Below, piece after piece: positions 1 through 7,329 of a stretch of DNA of 64,000 nt; within the stretch, counting starts at the first letter, position 1, and each line of letters starts with the position of its first letter. The stretch is from assembly GCA_008080735.1 (NCBI GenBank), contig SHMW01000005.1:24135-88134 (forward strand). Direction: 5' to 3'. The DNA is from Promethearchaeota archaeon. GTDB lineage: Archaea; Asgardarchaeota; Lokiarchaeia; Sigyniarchaeales; SOKP01. A program made the position numbers and the translations under genes. Under the pieces are notes generated by a model. That model was not told the origin of the DNA, made no database searches, and saw nothing but the letters and a program-made list of their open reading frames with translations.

Positions 1-2
1 GG

Positions 3-131
3 TGGTTCATGCCGTTCAATGGGGCTGAGTTCACTCACGACTTCATGGCCGACATCACAAGCTTCATGGAGCAGTTGCCGCATCGAACCATTGACCAAAT
101 GGTTAACAGAGGCACGCCAACAAGTGCGTAA
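3..131 (+). CDS. C-terminal end of an unidentified protein (5' partial)
   Basis: An open frame enters from the left edge and stops at TAA 129-131, giving 42 residues that include WFMPFNGAEF near the start and NRGTPTSA at the end. The mixed, protein-like composition and clearly higher GC than the following AT-rich DNA make this the best reading of the three frames; another frame is open for longer but gives an unconvincing Ser/Trp-rich peptide. I do not recognise the family. The base composition resembles the cassette at 12850-13465, so both may come from a GC-richer donor phage. Confidence 0.45.
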   Translation, partial: WFMPFNGAEFTHDFMADITSFMEQLPHRTIDQMVNRGTPTSA

Positions 132-321
132 TGCCAATTACGAATGTAAAAATTTTATACTATTGGAAATCAAGGAAATAATTAATATATTTATAAATAC
201 GTATAATAGCAGTATTTATATGATTTTGTCTAGTGAAACAAAAATATTTAAGTAAACTTTTTTTAAGAAAATCAGAAAAAGTACTTAAGGGGTAAAATCG
301 TTTGTACGATATAAGTAAAAA

Positions 322-340
322 GTAAGTTAATAATAAGTGA
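322..340 (+). promoter_or_regulatory. 19-bp repeated element, copy 1 (candidate phage promoter)
   Basis: GTAAGTTAATAATAAGTGA occurs here and again, with one mismatch, at 430-448. This copy lies just upstream of a hairpin plus terminator unit (353-421) and the second copy lies just upstream of the first full gene. One copy before each transcribed unit suggests a promoter or activator-binding element, perhaps read by the phage sigma-like factor at 2864-3499. That role is inference; no classical -35/-10 pair is obvious. Confidence 0.4.
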
Positions 341-352
341 AAGGTTTTACTC

Positions 353-381
353 GTGTTAACAACGTTTACACGTTGTAACAC
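353..381 (+). ncRNA. Stem-loop; with the next hairpin a candidate small RNA or leader
   Basis: Arms 353-365 (GTGTTAACAACGT) and 370-381 (ACGTTGTAACAC) pair almost perfectly with one bulged base around a four-base loop. A terminator hairpin follows 11 bases later and no convincing ORF lies between 132 and 465. Together they look like a short structured transcript of about 80 nt, or an attenuating leader. The palindrome could instead be a protein operator. Confidence 0.4.
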
Positions 382-392
382 TCGTAGGTTTT

Positions 393-425
393 AGACCAAA
401 CATAATAAATGTTTGGTCTTTTGTC
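393..425 (+). terminator. Rho-independent terminator
   Basis: A perfect 11-bp stem (AGACCAAACAT / ATGTTTGGTCT) around the loop AATAA is followed by a short T-rich run. It sits between the two copies of the 19-bp element, so it ends whatever starts at copy 1. Confidence 0.7.
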
Positions 426-429
426 TATA

Positions 430-448
430 GTAAGTCAATAATAAGTGA
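430..448 (+). promoter_or_regulatory. 19-bp repeated element, copy 2 (candidate phage promoter)
   Basis: GTAAGTCAATAATAAGTGA matches copy 1 at 18 of 19 positions. It lies directly after a terminator and 17 bp before the ATG of the gene at 466; a shorter echo (TTAAGTGAC) follows it. Its position right after a terminator fits a transcription start for the 466-1917 genes. Confidence 0.4.
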
Positions 449-465
449 GTATTAAGTGACAGTAG

Positions 466-765
466 ATGAAATGTAACAAATGTAATAGAAAAATTCGTAA
501 TGGTGAAAAAATATTATTCAAAACTGTTAGTAGAATATATGATGGTGATATATTAATTAATGATGAATTTTTTAATAATTCTGAAATTTGCCATATTGGA
601 TGTGTAGAAAAACCTATTGACACAAAACCAAATAATTTGATAGAAAATTTGTATAATCAATTAAGAAGGCTTGGTGTAAAGACCACACAAGCGGAAGTAA
701 GAAATTTTATTATTAAATCTGGCGAGAGAGAAATAGACAAATTGATTGTACGATGGTTTGAGTAA
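466..765 (+). CDS. Small protein with an N-terminal zinc-binding motif
   Basis: The 99-residue product starts with MKCNKCNRK (CxxC) and has a second pair of ligands in CHIGC near residues 42-46, so a single zinc-ribbon-like site is likely. The C-terminal half is charged and probably helical. It is the first gene after the repeated promoter-like element and is followed 18 bp later by the DeoC-like gene. I do not recognise a family; DNA- or protein-binding regulator is only a guess. Confidence 0.7.
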   Translation: MKCNKCNRKIRNGEKILFKTVSRIYDGDILINDEFFNNSEICHIGCVEKPIDTKPNNLIENLYNQLRRLGVKTTQAEVRNFIIKSGEREIDKLIVRWFE

Positions 766-783
766 TATAAGTCTAAGCGAGAT

Positions 784-1485
784 ATGAACAAAATTCACAG
801 TAGTATTTCAAAAGTTTGCGATATCCATGTTCTTGACTTTGTTAAAAAGCCAGAAGATATTGTTGCTATATCAAACGAACATAACTTTCGTAGTATTGTA
901 ACTGTTCCTGGCTATATTCATAGATTTAAGAAATCGTTATTATCAATCCCTATTTTGGGAACAAAACCCAATCTAACACCAATTATTAATTATCCACTGG
1001 GTTGTGAATCTTCAAAGTCTAGAATATACTCTATTATAGATGCTAAAGAAAATAATCTTAAAGAAGTTGAAATAATAGCACCGTATCATCATATCTTTGC
1101 TAAAGATTTCAGAGCTATAGATGAAGATTTGACAGATATTGTAAAGACATGCGAAAAAGTTGGCATATCTTTTAAATATATATTAGATTTATATATACCA
1201 CTTGATGTCAAAACACGCAATAGAGTGCTTAGGATTATATCGACACACGACATACCTATTATTTCCTTTGGATCTGGCTATAATATGGATTATGATATAT
1301 CTTCTTCTGATATAGTTCTAAATGTAATGAAGATGAAGGATAAAATTAATTCTAAGGTTAAAGTGGTTTTGCGTAACACTGATAATATTGTCGATGAAAT
1401 GAACGTATTAATGAAATGTGGTGTAGATATAATAGGTGTTAATTGGAACTACTCTACAAAACTTATAAATAACAATAAAAATTAA
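784..1485 (+). CDS. DeoC/deoxyribose-phosphate aldolase-like TIM-barrel protein, probably without aldolase lysines
   Basis: The 233 residues follow the layout of the DeoC family: a VTVPGYI strand early, INYPLGCESSKSR matching the family FPLG region, and repeated strand-helix units. In DeoC the Schiff-base lysine lies in a VKTSTGF-like segment; here the matching segment reads ISFGSGY with no lysine, and the second conserved lysine region reads VVLRNTDN. DeoC normally splits deoxyribose 5-phosphate for nucleotide salvage. Loss of the lysines suggests a binding role or a different reaction. The assignment rests on pattern recall, not on an alignment. Confidence 0.5.
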   Translation: MNKIHSSISKVCDIHVLDFVKKPEDIVAISNEHNFRSIVTVPGYIHRFKKSLLSIPILGTKPNLTPIINYPLGCESSKSRIYSIIDAKENNLKEVEIIAPYHHIFAKDFRAIDEDLTDIVKTCEKVGISFKYILDLYIPLDVKTRNRVLRIISTHDIPIISFGSGYNMDYDISSSDIVLNVMKMKDKINSKVKVVLRNTDNIVDEMNVLMKCGVDIIGVNWNYSTKLINNNKN

Positions 1486-1497
1486 TGGGGTTGAGTC

Positions 1498-1917
1498 ATG
1501 CCGGGCGATGATAGTTTACGTACAATTTTGAATTATATTAAAGATAATCAGGATAATTTGTCTAATAGAATGGATAGATTTTCTGATAAAATCAATGGAG
1601 AAATCTCTGATATTAAAAAAGAAATTTCTCAACTTAATTCAACCATAGCTTGTACATATAGCGAATTTACCCAGCATATTAAGAATTTAAAAGAAGAATC
1701 TGACGAATTCAAAAGTAAAGTGGCAGATTTTGATAACTGGAAAAATGGCAGCGATTCAAATACTGGTATTAATACCCGTATGACTATAATCGAAAACAAA
1801 CAGAAAAATCTGACACAATCTATTAGCAAGTGGGGTACACTCATTGTCACAAGTGTTACTGGCCTTTTAATGACAATCGTTGGTTATTTAGCCACACAGA
1901 TATTTGATTTATTTTAA
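1498..1917 (+). CDS. Coiled-coil protein with C-terminal membrane anchor (XhlA-like layout)
   Basis: The 139-residue product has a long heptad-rich N-terminal region (about residues 8-105) and a single hydrophobic segment near the C-terminus (about 113-135, TLIVTSVTGLLMTIVGY). This is the layout of XhlA-type phage proteins, which sit at the membrane with holins, but sequence similarity is not strong enough to be sure. It follows the DeoC-like gene by 12 bp, with a GGGG ribosome site before the ATG. Confidence 0.5.
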   Translation: MPGDDSLRTILNYIKDNQDNLSNRMDRFSDKINGEISDIKKEISQLNSTIACTYSEFTQHIKNLKEESDEFKSKVADFDNWKNGSDSNTGINTRMTIIENKQKNLTQSISKWGTLIVTSVTGLLMTIVGYLATQIFDLF

Positions 1918-1957
1918 ATAGCTCAGCAGTTAGTTATGTCTTTTTAACCATAAAATT

Positions 1958-2006
1958 GATAATAAACCGCCCGGTTTTATCAGTTTTGATAAGAAAACTT
2001 ATTAGT
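1958..2006 (+). terminator. Imperfect hairpins after the coiled-coil gene, possible terminator
   Basis: An imperfect stem around AAACCG CC CGGTTT, with TGATAA/TTATCA flanks, is followed by TTTT and then a small GATAAG/CTTAT stem. It lies between the end of the previous gene and a separate promoter-like sequence, so it probably ends the first transcript. Confidence 0.35.
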
Positions 2007-2022
2007 AGATATGAAATTTATA

Positions 2023-2050
2023 TTGATAATTTCCAGATTTTTTGTATAAA
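2023..2050 (+). promoter_or_regulatory. Candidate sigma-70-type promoter
   Basis: TTGATA at 2023-2028 and TATAAA at 2045-2050 are separated by 16 bp, each one base off consensus. The ATG of the next gene lies 32 bp further on. That gene is isolated by terminators on its far side, so it needs its own promoter. Confidence 0.45.
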
Positions 2051-2081
2051 CTATTAGAAAGTTTAAATTCTGGAGATTATT

Positions 2082-2465
2082 ATGGCTACTACAGGTACTG
2101 ACACACTAACCAGCATGGTAAATAGTTTCGATGTTGGACTTGGTAGTCCACAGTTAGATTACTCTAATGCTGCTAGTGGTACTACAACTATAAATGTTCT
2201 AAGTGCTAAAAATTCTAACTATCTGTCTATCGAAGATGTTAATGTTGGCCAAGCTGTTCCAAGGCCAGATGTTAATTGGCACAAGACAGATAACACAAAA
2301 AGCGATCCATCTGGATATAATGCGGATGGAACCCCAGAATGGGGCGATGGTGCAATTGCTCGTTCTACCACTTGGACTACCGACGACGAAGCTTCTGGCA
2401 CTCCAGAGCTAGCGTATGCACAAGGTAGTGGTGTAACCGGTAGAGATTACAGCGATCTAACGTAA
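2082..2465 (+). CDS. Unknown 127-residue acidic Ser/Thr/Gly-rich protein, possibly virion or highly expressed
   Basis: Strong ribosome site (CTGGAG) before ATG. The product is low in Lys/Arg and rich in Thr, Ser, Gly, Asp and Trp, like many phage structural or decoration proteins, and lacks a signal peptide or membrane segment. It stands alone as a single-gene unit: a promoter-like sequence precedes it and two strong terminators follow it, which is typical of an abundantly expressed gene. I do not recognise a family. Confidence 0.65.
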   Translation: MATTGTDTLTSMVNSFDVGLGSPQLDYSNAASGTTTINVLSAKNSNYLSIEDVNVGQAVPRPDVNWHKTDNTKSDPSGYNADGTPEWGDGAIARSTTWTTDDEASGTPELAYAQGSGVTGRDYSDLT

Positions 2466-2486
2466 TTCTAAAATTTTGACAAAAAA

Positions 2487-2530
2487 AAAGATAAACGTAC
2501 CACCTTAAAAATAAGGTGGCGTTTATCTTT
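2487..2530 (+). terminator. Long-stem terminator after the 2082 gene
   Basis: Nested inverted repeat: AAAGATAAACG pairs with CGTTTATCTTT and, inside it, CCACCTTA pairs with TAAGGTGG around an A-rich loop. A-rich and T-rich flanks mean it could act on both strands. Confidence 0.7.
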
Positions 2531-2565
2531 AGACAGCGTTTTTATATATTTTATTCATTTTATAC

Positions 2566-2601
2566 GAGGTGGTCCAATTGGGCCACCTCTTTTTTTTTTT
2601 T
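2566..2601 (+). terminator. Strong rho-independent terminator with T12 tract
   Basis: GAGGTGG pairs with CCACCTC, with an inner CCAATTGG palindrome, followed by twelve T residues. It lies only 35 bp after the first terminator and just before the next gene, so transcription is stopped twice here. Confidence 0.85.
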
Positions 2602-2613
2602 AGGTGTATAATC

Positions 2614-2883
2614 ATGAAAATTGTAGATTATCAAGATGGTATAAGACACAAGAGAGTAATATGGTGTGGCTATTTACAGAAAAGGCCAAGTTTTGACACT
2701 ATTATATTACAACAGTTTAATAGTCATATTGACAAACATATAGATCATACATTGTTATCCGTAGTTAAGAATGAGGTTTATAAAGAAAAGTTTCTTCGAG
2801 ATAAGGATCTTTGTTTTCCAATAAAGATGGTATGGTTTAACACTAAATCGAACAGGAAAGAAAATGCCAGTATTATTAGATGA
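2614..2883 (+). CDS. Hypothetical 89-residue protein
   Basis: The ATG at 2614 is preferred because an earlier in-frame start lies inside the terminator. The product is basic and rich in Ile, His and Lys, without membrane segments or recognisable motifs. Its 3' end overlaps the sigma-like gene by 20 bp, so the two are probably co-transcribed and translationally coupled. No family recognised. Confidence 0.55.
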   Translation: MKIVDYQDGIRHKRVIWCGYLQKRPSFDTIILQQFNSHIDKHIDHTLLSVVKNEVYKEKFLRDKDLCFPIKMVWFNTKSNRKENASIIR

Positions 2884-3499
2884 TAAACAACAGAAATTGA
2901 TACTAGATAATTTTAATAATATTAAGTCAGAAATATTGTCTGACAATAAGTTTAATAAAATTCGCGATCATGTTAAAATTGATGATGTTATGAGTTATGT
3001 AGTGAATGCAGCACAGACTTTTGATAAAGAAAAAAGTGAAAATTTTGTTAAATATGCTAAAAGAATATGTATCTATAGAACGATAGACAATATTAGAAAG
3101 ACTATGGAACGCAAACGAAGCATTATTGACAAGTATAACAAGAAGGTAAATCAAGCAGATGCTCTTGTCAAAGATGGGAAACTATTTGAAGCCAACCAAA
3201 TTAAGCCTAGAGATGTCGTGAATCAAGATATAAACCAATTCAATCCAAGCGTTAGAGACAAAAACTTTGGTCTTGTCGAATGGGAAGATTCTAAATCATT
3301 TTTGTTAAAAGAAGCTAAAAAACAATTAAATGATATAGAATTTAAGATTTTAGTTGAACATTATTTGCCAAAAGCCGATGGTAAAGAGTACAAGACATTG
3401 ACTAAAATAAGTGAAGAGGTTGAATTATCTTTAACATACATTAGTTATATATCTAAATCCGACAAAATAAAGAGATTAATAAGAAAAATAATAAAATGA
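2864..3499 (+). CDS. Sigma-70-family-like transcription factor (phage sigma)
   Basis: The 211-residue product has a region 2-like helix cluster at about residues 42-85 (FDKEKSENFVKYAKRI, then IDNIRK), matching the sigma pattern FDPxKGxxFxxYA and a following basic helix. The C-terminus (about 148-211) looks like region 4: LNDIEFKILVEHY, then LTKISEEVELSLTYISYI as a helix-turn-helix and a basic tail. Short sigma factors of this kind (for example T4 gp55) redirect host RNA polymerase to late promoters. It overlaps the next gene by 4 bp. Target promoters are unknown; the repeated element at 322/430 is a candidate. Confidence 0.65.
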   Translation: MPVLLDDKQQKLILDNFNNIKSEILSDNKFNKIRDHVKIDDVMSYVVNAAQTFDKEKSENFVKYAKRICIYRTIDNIRKTMERKRSIIDKYNKKVNQADALVKDGKLFEANQIKPRDVVNQDINQFNPSVRDKNFGLVEWEDSKSFLLKEAKKQLNDIEFKILVEHYLPKADGKEYKTLTKISEEVELSLTYISYISKSDKIKRLIRKIIK

Positions 3500-4218
3500 A
3501 CGAAGAGTTTGATAAATTAAAAAGCATATTGTATAAACCCTTTTACGTCGAAGGTTTGTCAGATAATAATAAAAAATCTTTAGTTATGCCTGTGTCATTG
3601 GAAATAAACTCAAAATATTCCAAACAAGGCAATAGCGACCGAATGTCTGTTGTTATATTGGATATGAAAAAAACCAACCAATTAATATATCCATATATAC
3701 AGACGGTAGATATAGAAGATACTGACAAATTTATTAAACAGTTGATACCTATCCATGTATATGCTTCTTTACAAAGGGAGGTTATGGCATGTATAGACAT
3801 ACTATGTAAGTATTTAGAAGAAATTAACACTCAAGTTGATTATTATTCATCTGCACTAAATGCGTTAATGTCAATACAGGATTCTGCAATTGGTACAAAC
3901 GGCGTTATCTTTAATTCTGATGATAAAGAAATGGTACACTTAGCATACAAGTGTATTAATCCAGATTTTGGAAAACAATTAAACAATAGTCAAATAGAGA
4001 TTATTGGATCTAAAATTAATGAGATAATAAACAACTATTTGGTTGATTCTGATGTCAATCCAGACGATATAATGGATGATATACGGTTGAATATTGCAGA
4101 CGTTTTTCCAGATGGTTTTAAGATAGATAAACTTGTAATTAACCCCGATCCTATTATGGCAGAACTTAACAACAGAAAAGAAAGAAATGATGGAGATTTT
4201 TTAAATGGCGAATCTTAA
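3496..4218 (+). CDS. Hypothetical 240-residue protein between sigma-like factor and SSB
   Basis: Starts by a 4-bp overlap with the sigma-like gene and overlaps the SSB gene by 14 bp, so it belongs to the same operon. The product is acidic, mixed alpha/beta in appearance, with no membrane segment and no motif I recognise. A role in transcription or replication is suggested only by its neighbours. Confidence 0.7.
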   Translation: MNEEFDKLKSILYKPFYVEGLSDNNKKSLVMPVSLEINSKYSKQGNSDRMSVVILDMKKTNQLIYPYIQTVDIEDTDKFIKQLIPIHVYASLQREVMACIDILCKYLEEINTQVDYYSSALNALMSIQDSAIGTNGVIFNSDDKEMVHLAYKCINPDFGKQLNNSQIEIIGSKINEIINNYLVDSDVNPDDIMDDIRLNIADVFPDGFKIDKLVINPDPIMAELNNRKERNDGDFLNGES

Positions 4219-4615
4219 TAAAGTATATTTAGCTGGAAATTTAACAAAAGATCCCAAGATTCTTGAAGTACCAAACAGTGGATCAATGGCAATTTTTAGA
4301 TTAGCTGTAAATAGGTTTTTTAAGAAAAGTGATGGAGAATTTGCTAAAGATACAGCTTTTGTTGATTGTATTGCATTTGGAAGAATTGCAAGAACGGTTG
4401 ATGAATTTTGTAAGAAAGGAACTGGTGTATTGATTGAGGGAGAATTGAGAAACTATAAAGAATCAATAAATATCAATGTGATTAAACTTGGGTTTACTAC
4501 TATACCACGTTCTTCTAATAATAAAGATAGAGAAGATTACAATACAGACTCGGAAACAGAAGATACTAGTAATAACAATGAATCTATGTTGAATGACGAA
4601 GATATCCCCTTTTAA
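4205..4615 (+). CDS. ssb: Single-stranded DNA-binding protein
   Basis: 136 residues with the bacterial SSB pattern: NKVYLAGNLTKDP at the N-terminus, an OB fold up to about residue 100, including FVDCIAFGRIA and a conserved GEL strand, then a disordered acidic linker and the tail DEDIPF. That tail is the classic docking site for replication and repair partners. It would coat ssDNA at the phage fork, working with the helicase, primase and polymerase at 30209-39100. Confidence 0.95.
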   Translation: MANLNKVYLAGNLTKDPKILEVPNSGSMAIFRLAVNRFFKKSDGEFAKDTAFVDCIAFGRIARTVDEFCKKGTGVLIEGELRNYKESININVIKLGFTTIPRSSNNKDREDYNTDSETEDTSNNNESMLNDEDIPF

Positions 4616-4626
4616 GGAGCAACCAA

Positions 4627-4827
4627 ATGGATCTTACAGTAGGACGTAGAGTTTCGCCTAGAACAAAGAGCTATAACGCTTATAAAGTTTCATACAGACG
4701 AGACGGAAAGAACTATGCATCTTTTACTTGGACAAAACCAGAAGCTGAAGACTTGGCTTACGACTTAAAACACATCAGCCGCCGGAAGGTTTTAGGAATT
4801 TCTCCAGTTACTTTACGAGAAGTCTAA
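4627..4827 (+). CDS. Small basic protein, unknown
   Basis: 66 residues, strongly basic with many aromatic residues (YKVSYRRDGKNYASFTW), reminiscent of small nucleic-acid-binding proteins or integrase-arm-type strands. Good ribosome site (AAGGAG) 8 bp before ATG. It is the last gene of the operon, followed by a terminator. GC content is somewhat higher than in neighbouring genes. No family assigned. Confidence 0.65.
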   Translation: MDLTVGRRVSPRTKSYNAYKVSYRRDGKNYASFTWTKPEAEDLAYDLKHISRRKVLGISPVTLREV

Positions 4828-4887
4828 CTCCGGATAGATCGTGTGTTTTCGTGTCAACCCCCACTTTCTTATAACGATCACAACCGG

Positions 4888-4924
4888 AACCCGCCTGAAT
4901 TTAAAAGTTCTGGCGGGTTTTACC
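4888..4924 (+). terminator. Rho-independent terminator after the SSB operon
   Basis: AACCCGCC pairs with GGCGGGTT across a 16-base loop, followed by TTT. It separates the sigma/SSB operon from the glycosyltransferase gene at 4942. Confidence 0.75.
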
Positions 4925-4941
4925 ATTAAAAGGGTTTAAAC

Positions 4942-5757
4942 ATGAAACCTAAAATTGGATTGTACGACACAGCATTTTTTAATGACAAAACATCAAGTAA
5001 ATATTATAATGACATTCCTTTTGAATGGAACAGATATACACCAGCAGAATGTAATATTGTAGTATTTACAGATCAATGTCTTCCTATGGTTAATTTTGCA
5101 TCGCAAATAAGTCATATAAAAATTGCTTGGCTTGTTGAACCAAGATCAATTAATCCAAATTGGTATGATTTTATAAATAATAATTATAATAATTATGATT
5201 ATATTATAACTCACGATAAGGAAGTTGGAAAACTTCCAAATGCTGTTATAGTGCCATTCGGCGGAACATGGATTTGTCCAACAAGATGGAAAATATACAA
5301 TAAATCAAAAGACTTTTCAATCATAGCTTCTAAGAAAAATTTTACAATAGGTCATAATTTAAGACATAGAATTATAAATAAATATCATGACAAAATTGAC
5401 ACTTTTGGATATGGATACAATCCTCTAAATGAAAAAATATATGGTATGAAAGATTATTACTGTTCGTTTGCTATAGAAAACGCATCAATTCCTGGTTACT
5501 TTACAGAGAAAATTATAGATTGTTTCTTAACCGGCTGCATACCTATATATTATGGTGATCCTGATATTTCAGATCATTTTGATACTAATGGTATTATTAT
5601 GATTAATAACGATGATATAGATGAAGTATTTAATATTAAACCAAAGGATTTTTATAATGATAGAATAAAAAGTATAAAACATAATTTTGAAGCTGCTAAA
5701 AAATATGCAGCATGTGAACTCAATATTTGGAAATCTCTTCTGTCTAAAATTGTATAG
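4942..5757 (+). CDS. Glycosyltransferase family 10 (fucosyltransferase-like)
   Basis: 271 residues. The C-terminal half carries the GT10 signature: SFAIENASIPGYFTEKIID followed by GCIPIYYGDPD. GT10 enzymes transfer L-fucose from GDP-fucose, usually in alpha-1,3 linkage, to a sugar acceptor. There is no signal peptide, so it should act in the cytoplasm. Together with the GDP-mannose 3,5-epimerase-like enzyme at 19962 the donor could be GDP-L-galactose instead; that is inference. Confidence 0.85.
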   Translation: MKPKIGLYDTAFFNDKTSSKYYNDIPFEWNRYTPAECNIVVFTDQCLPMVNFASQISHIKIAWLVEPRSINPNWYDFINNNYNNYDYIITHDKEVGKLPNAVIVPFGGTWICPTRWKIYNKSKDFSIIASKKNFTIGHNLRHRIINKYHDKIDTFGYGYNPLNEKIYGMKDYYCSFAIENASIPGYFTEKIIDCFLTGCIPIYYGDPDISDHFDTNGIIMINNDDIDEVFNIKPKDFYNDRIKSIKHNFEAAKKYAACELNIWKSLLSKIV

Positions 5758-5763
5758 TTAGTT

Positions 5764-6174
5764 GTGGATGTAAATAGTTATTATTGGTATATATCGAATA
5801 ATATATTGAAATGTTTCGGATTTTTGACCAACTATCTCAAAAATGACGAACAAGAAATAATTGATAGTATCAAATCTTCAATAACCAAAATAAAAGACCA
5901 ACTAAAGCAAGAACACAGACAGGATAGTTTTGACAAAATACCAAAAAGCCACGAATATATTTATGATTATTTTGAAGGATTGTCAAAATCCAACACTATG
6001 AAATTTGCCGCTGCATCGTTATCATTTTTAAAGATTAATGAATTTGAAAGTAACTTGGAACTTAACGACATATTAAAGACATGTAATAAAGAGAAGCAAA
6101 ATGAAATCGTGTTTATATATAACCAAACTGCTGATATTATTACTTATATTTTTAACGACGCTGGGTTGTCTTGA
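5764..6174 (+). CDS. Hypothetical helical protein (GTG start)
   Basis: 136 residues read from a GTG codon 6 bp after the glycosyltransferase stop. It is mostly helical and charged (IKSSITKIKDQLKQEHRQ) without motifs that I recognise. Its 3' end overlaps the lipoprotein gene by 74 bp in another frame, which is unusually long here, so one of the two starts may be misplaced. Confidence 0.5.
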   Translation: MDVNSYYWYISNNILKCFGFLTNYLKNDEQEIIDSIKSSITKIKDQLKQEHRQDSFDKIPKSHEYIYDYFEGLSKSNTMKFAAASLSFLKINEFESNLELNDILKTCNKEKQNEIVFIYNQTADIITYIFNDAGLS

Positions 6175-6817
6175 AGATATTAAGACTACCGGCGGTTCGA
6201 TGGCTGTTGAAAAAAGAAGTACCAAACCGGTTATTGATGAAAAAGGTGAAATAGCTCGTGATCAAGATGGGAAACCATTGGTTGAAGAAAGCTATGTCAG
6301 AATAGAAGGTATTCAACCAGAAAATCCACAAGAACCAACCAAGATAAAATTTGAAGAACAAGATGGATCGGTGTTAATCGATTTACCATCTTCTAATTCA
6401 CCATCTCCACCTACTCCTTCTGAAAAAAGCTTGGGGTATTTAACTATTGTTGGTGGTATTGCAACAATTGTTGGCATTGGTTTGGCTGTTGGTTTTATTG
6501 GTACTAGATGGGGTTTGCAGCTTGGTGGTGGCGTTGCTATTGGTGGTGTTATATTAATGGGTATATCGGCTGGTATATCAAAAGCAATGATGCCTATTGG
6601 AATAGCTGTTGCTGGATTGATTGTTGCTTTAACAGCTATACTAGCAGTTACTTGGTTTAAATGGTATAAAGATAAAAAGGCTAGAGTTCAAACCGAACGT
6701 GGTATTGATGAATTTAGATACAAATTCCCTGATCTTTGGACTAAACTAAAAGATGAGTTAGAGAAAGAGCAGGATGATGATGTCAAAAGGCTTATAAAAC
6801 ACCATAAACGTGAATGA
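6101..6817 (+). CDS. Membrane lipoprotein with glycine-rich transmembrane segments
   Basis: 238 residues. The N-terminus is a lipoprotein signal (hydrophobic LLILLLIFLTT then LGC, lipid-modified Cys at residue 23). A hydrophilic region with VRIEGIQPENP follows, then two or three Gly-rich hydrophobic segments at about residues 112-182, and a charged C-terminal tail. A lipoprotein with later membrane spans could sit in the inner membrane, for example in superinfection exclusion or lysis control. The function is not known. Confidence 0.65.
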   Translation: MKSCLYITKLLILLLIFLTTLGCLEDIKTTGGSMAVEKRSTKPVIDEKGEIARDQDGKPLVEESYVRIEGIQPENPQEPTKIKFEEQDGSVLIDLPSSNSPSPPTPSEKSLGYLTIVGGIATIVGIGLAVGFIGTRWGLQLGGGVAIGGVILMGISAGISKAMMPIGIAVAGLIVALTAILAVTWFKWYKDKKARVQTERGIDEFRYKFPDLWTKLKDELEKEQDDDVKRLIKHHKRE

Positions 6818-7329
6818 ATAGTTGTTTAATTGTATTTAATCCTATATTAGAATCTATAAACAAGAAAGCTTGCTTTTATGCAATTAACAGCAATAAAATT
6901 CTTGGTAATATTTTTGTAGAAACAAAAAAGCACACAAATGTCATTATTATAAATGACTTACATTCAAAATATGATAATGAACTAAAGTTTCTACCACCAC
7001 ATAGATTAAAACACACAACGAATAGTTTGCCTATAACATGGTTTCAAGACAGAACTAAAAATATAATAGCCAAATTTAACAAGAACCAAATGAGTGCTAT
7101 ACAATCAATTCCACAACTCTTACCCACGCTGCGGTCTATCAAGACCGAAAGCGTTTTTTTATCAGGATTTAATATGTCTACCGATATTCTGCCAACAGCG
7201 ATAGATTTTTTGCAGAATGGATTTATTCCAATTATTAATACTGATCTAATTTCAGATTTTGACGATAGTATAATCGACATAACTGTTCAATACTTGAGAT
7301 TTATAGGATGCAAAGTAATCAATCGTTAG
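6814..7329 (+). CDS. Isochorismatase-like fold protein, catalytic Cys apparently absent
   Basis: 171 residues, overlapping the lipoprotein gene by 4 bp. The C-terminal part (VFLSGFNMSTDILPTAIDF, later VQYLRFIGCKVI) follows the isochorismatase-type cysteine hydrolase pattern, in which GVxTDxCVxxTA carries the nucleophile. Here the Cys position is Leu, so hydrolase activity is doubtful. The match is remote; a simple Rossmann-like protein is the alternative. Confidence 0.4.
   Translation: MNSCLIVFNPILESINKKACFYAINSNKILGNIFVETKKHTNVIIINDLHSKYDNELKFLPPHRLKHTTNSLPITWFQDRTKNIIAKFNKNQMSAIQSIPQLLPTLRSIKTESVFLSGFNMSTDILPTAIDFLQNGFIPIINTDLISDFDDSIIDITVQYLRFIGCKVINR

Noticed and set aside
192..199. TATAAATA, the T4-type late promoter octamer
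   Set aside because: It lies more than 250 bp from the next gene in AT-rich DNA, where it is expected by chance. No other late gene start in the window was seen to carry it.
2569..2613. N-terminal extension of the 2614 gene
   Set aside because: The extension would translate the terminator and its T tract into a Phe run; the ATG at 2614 is preferred.
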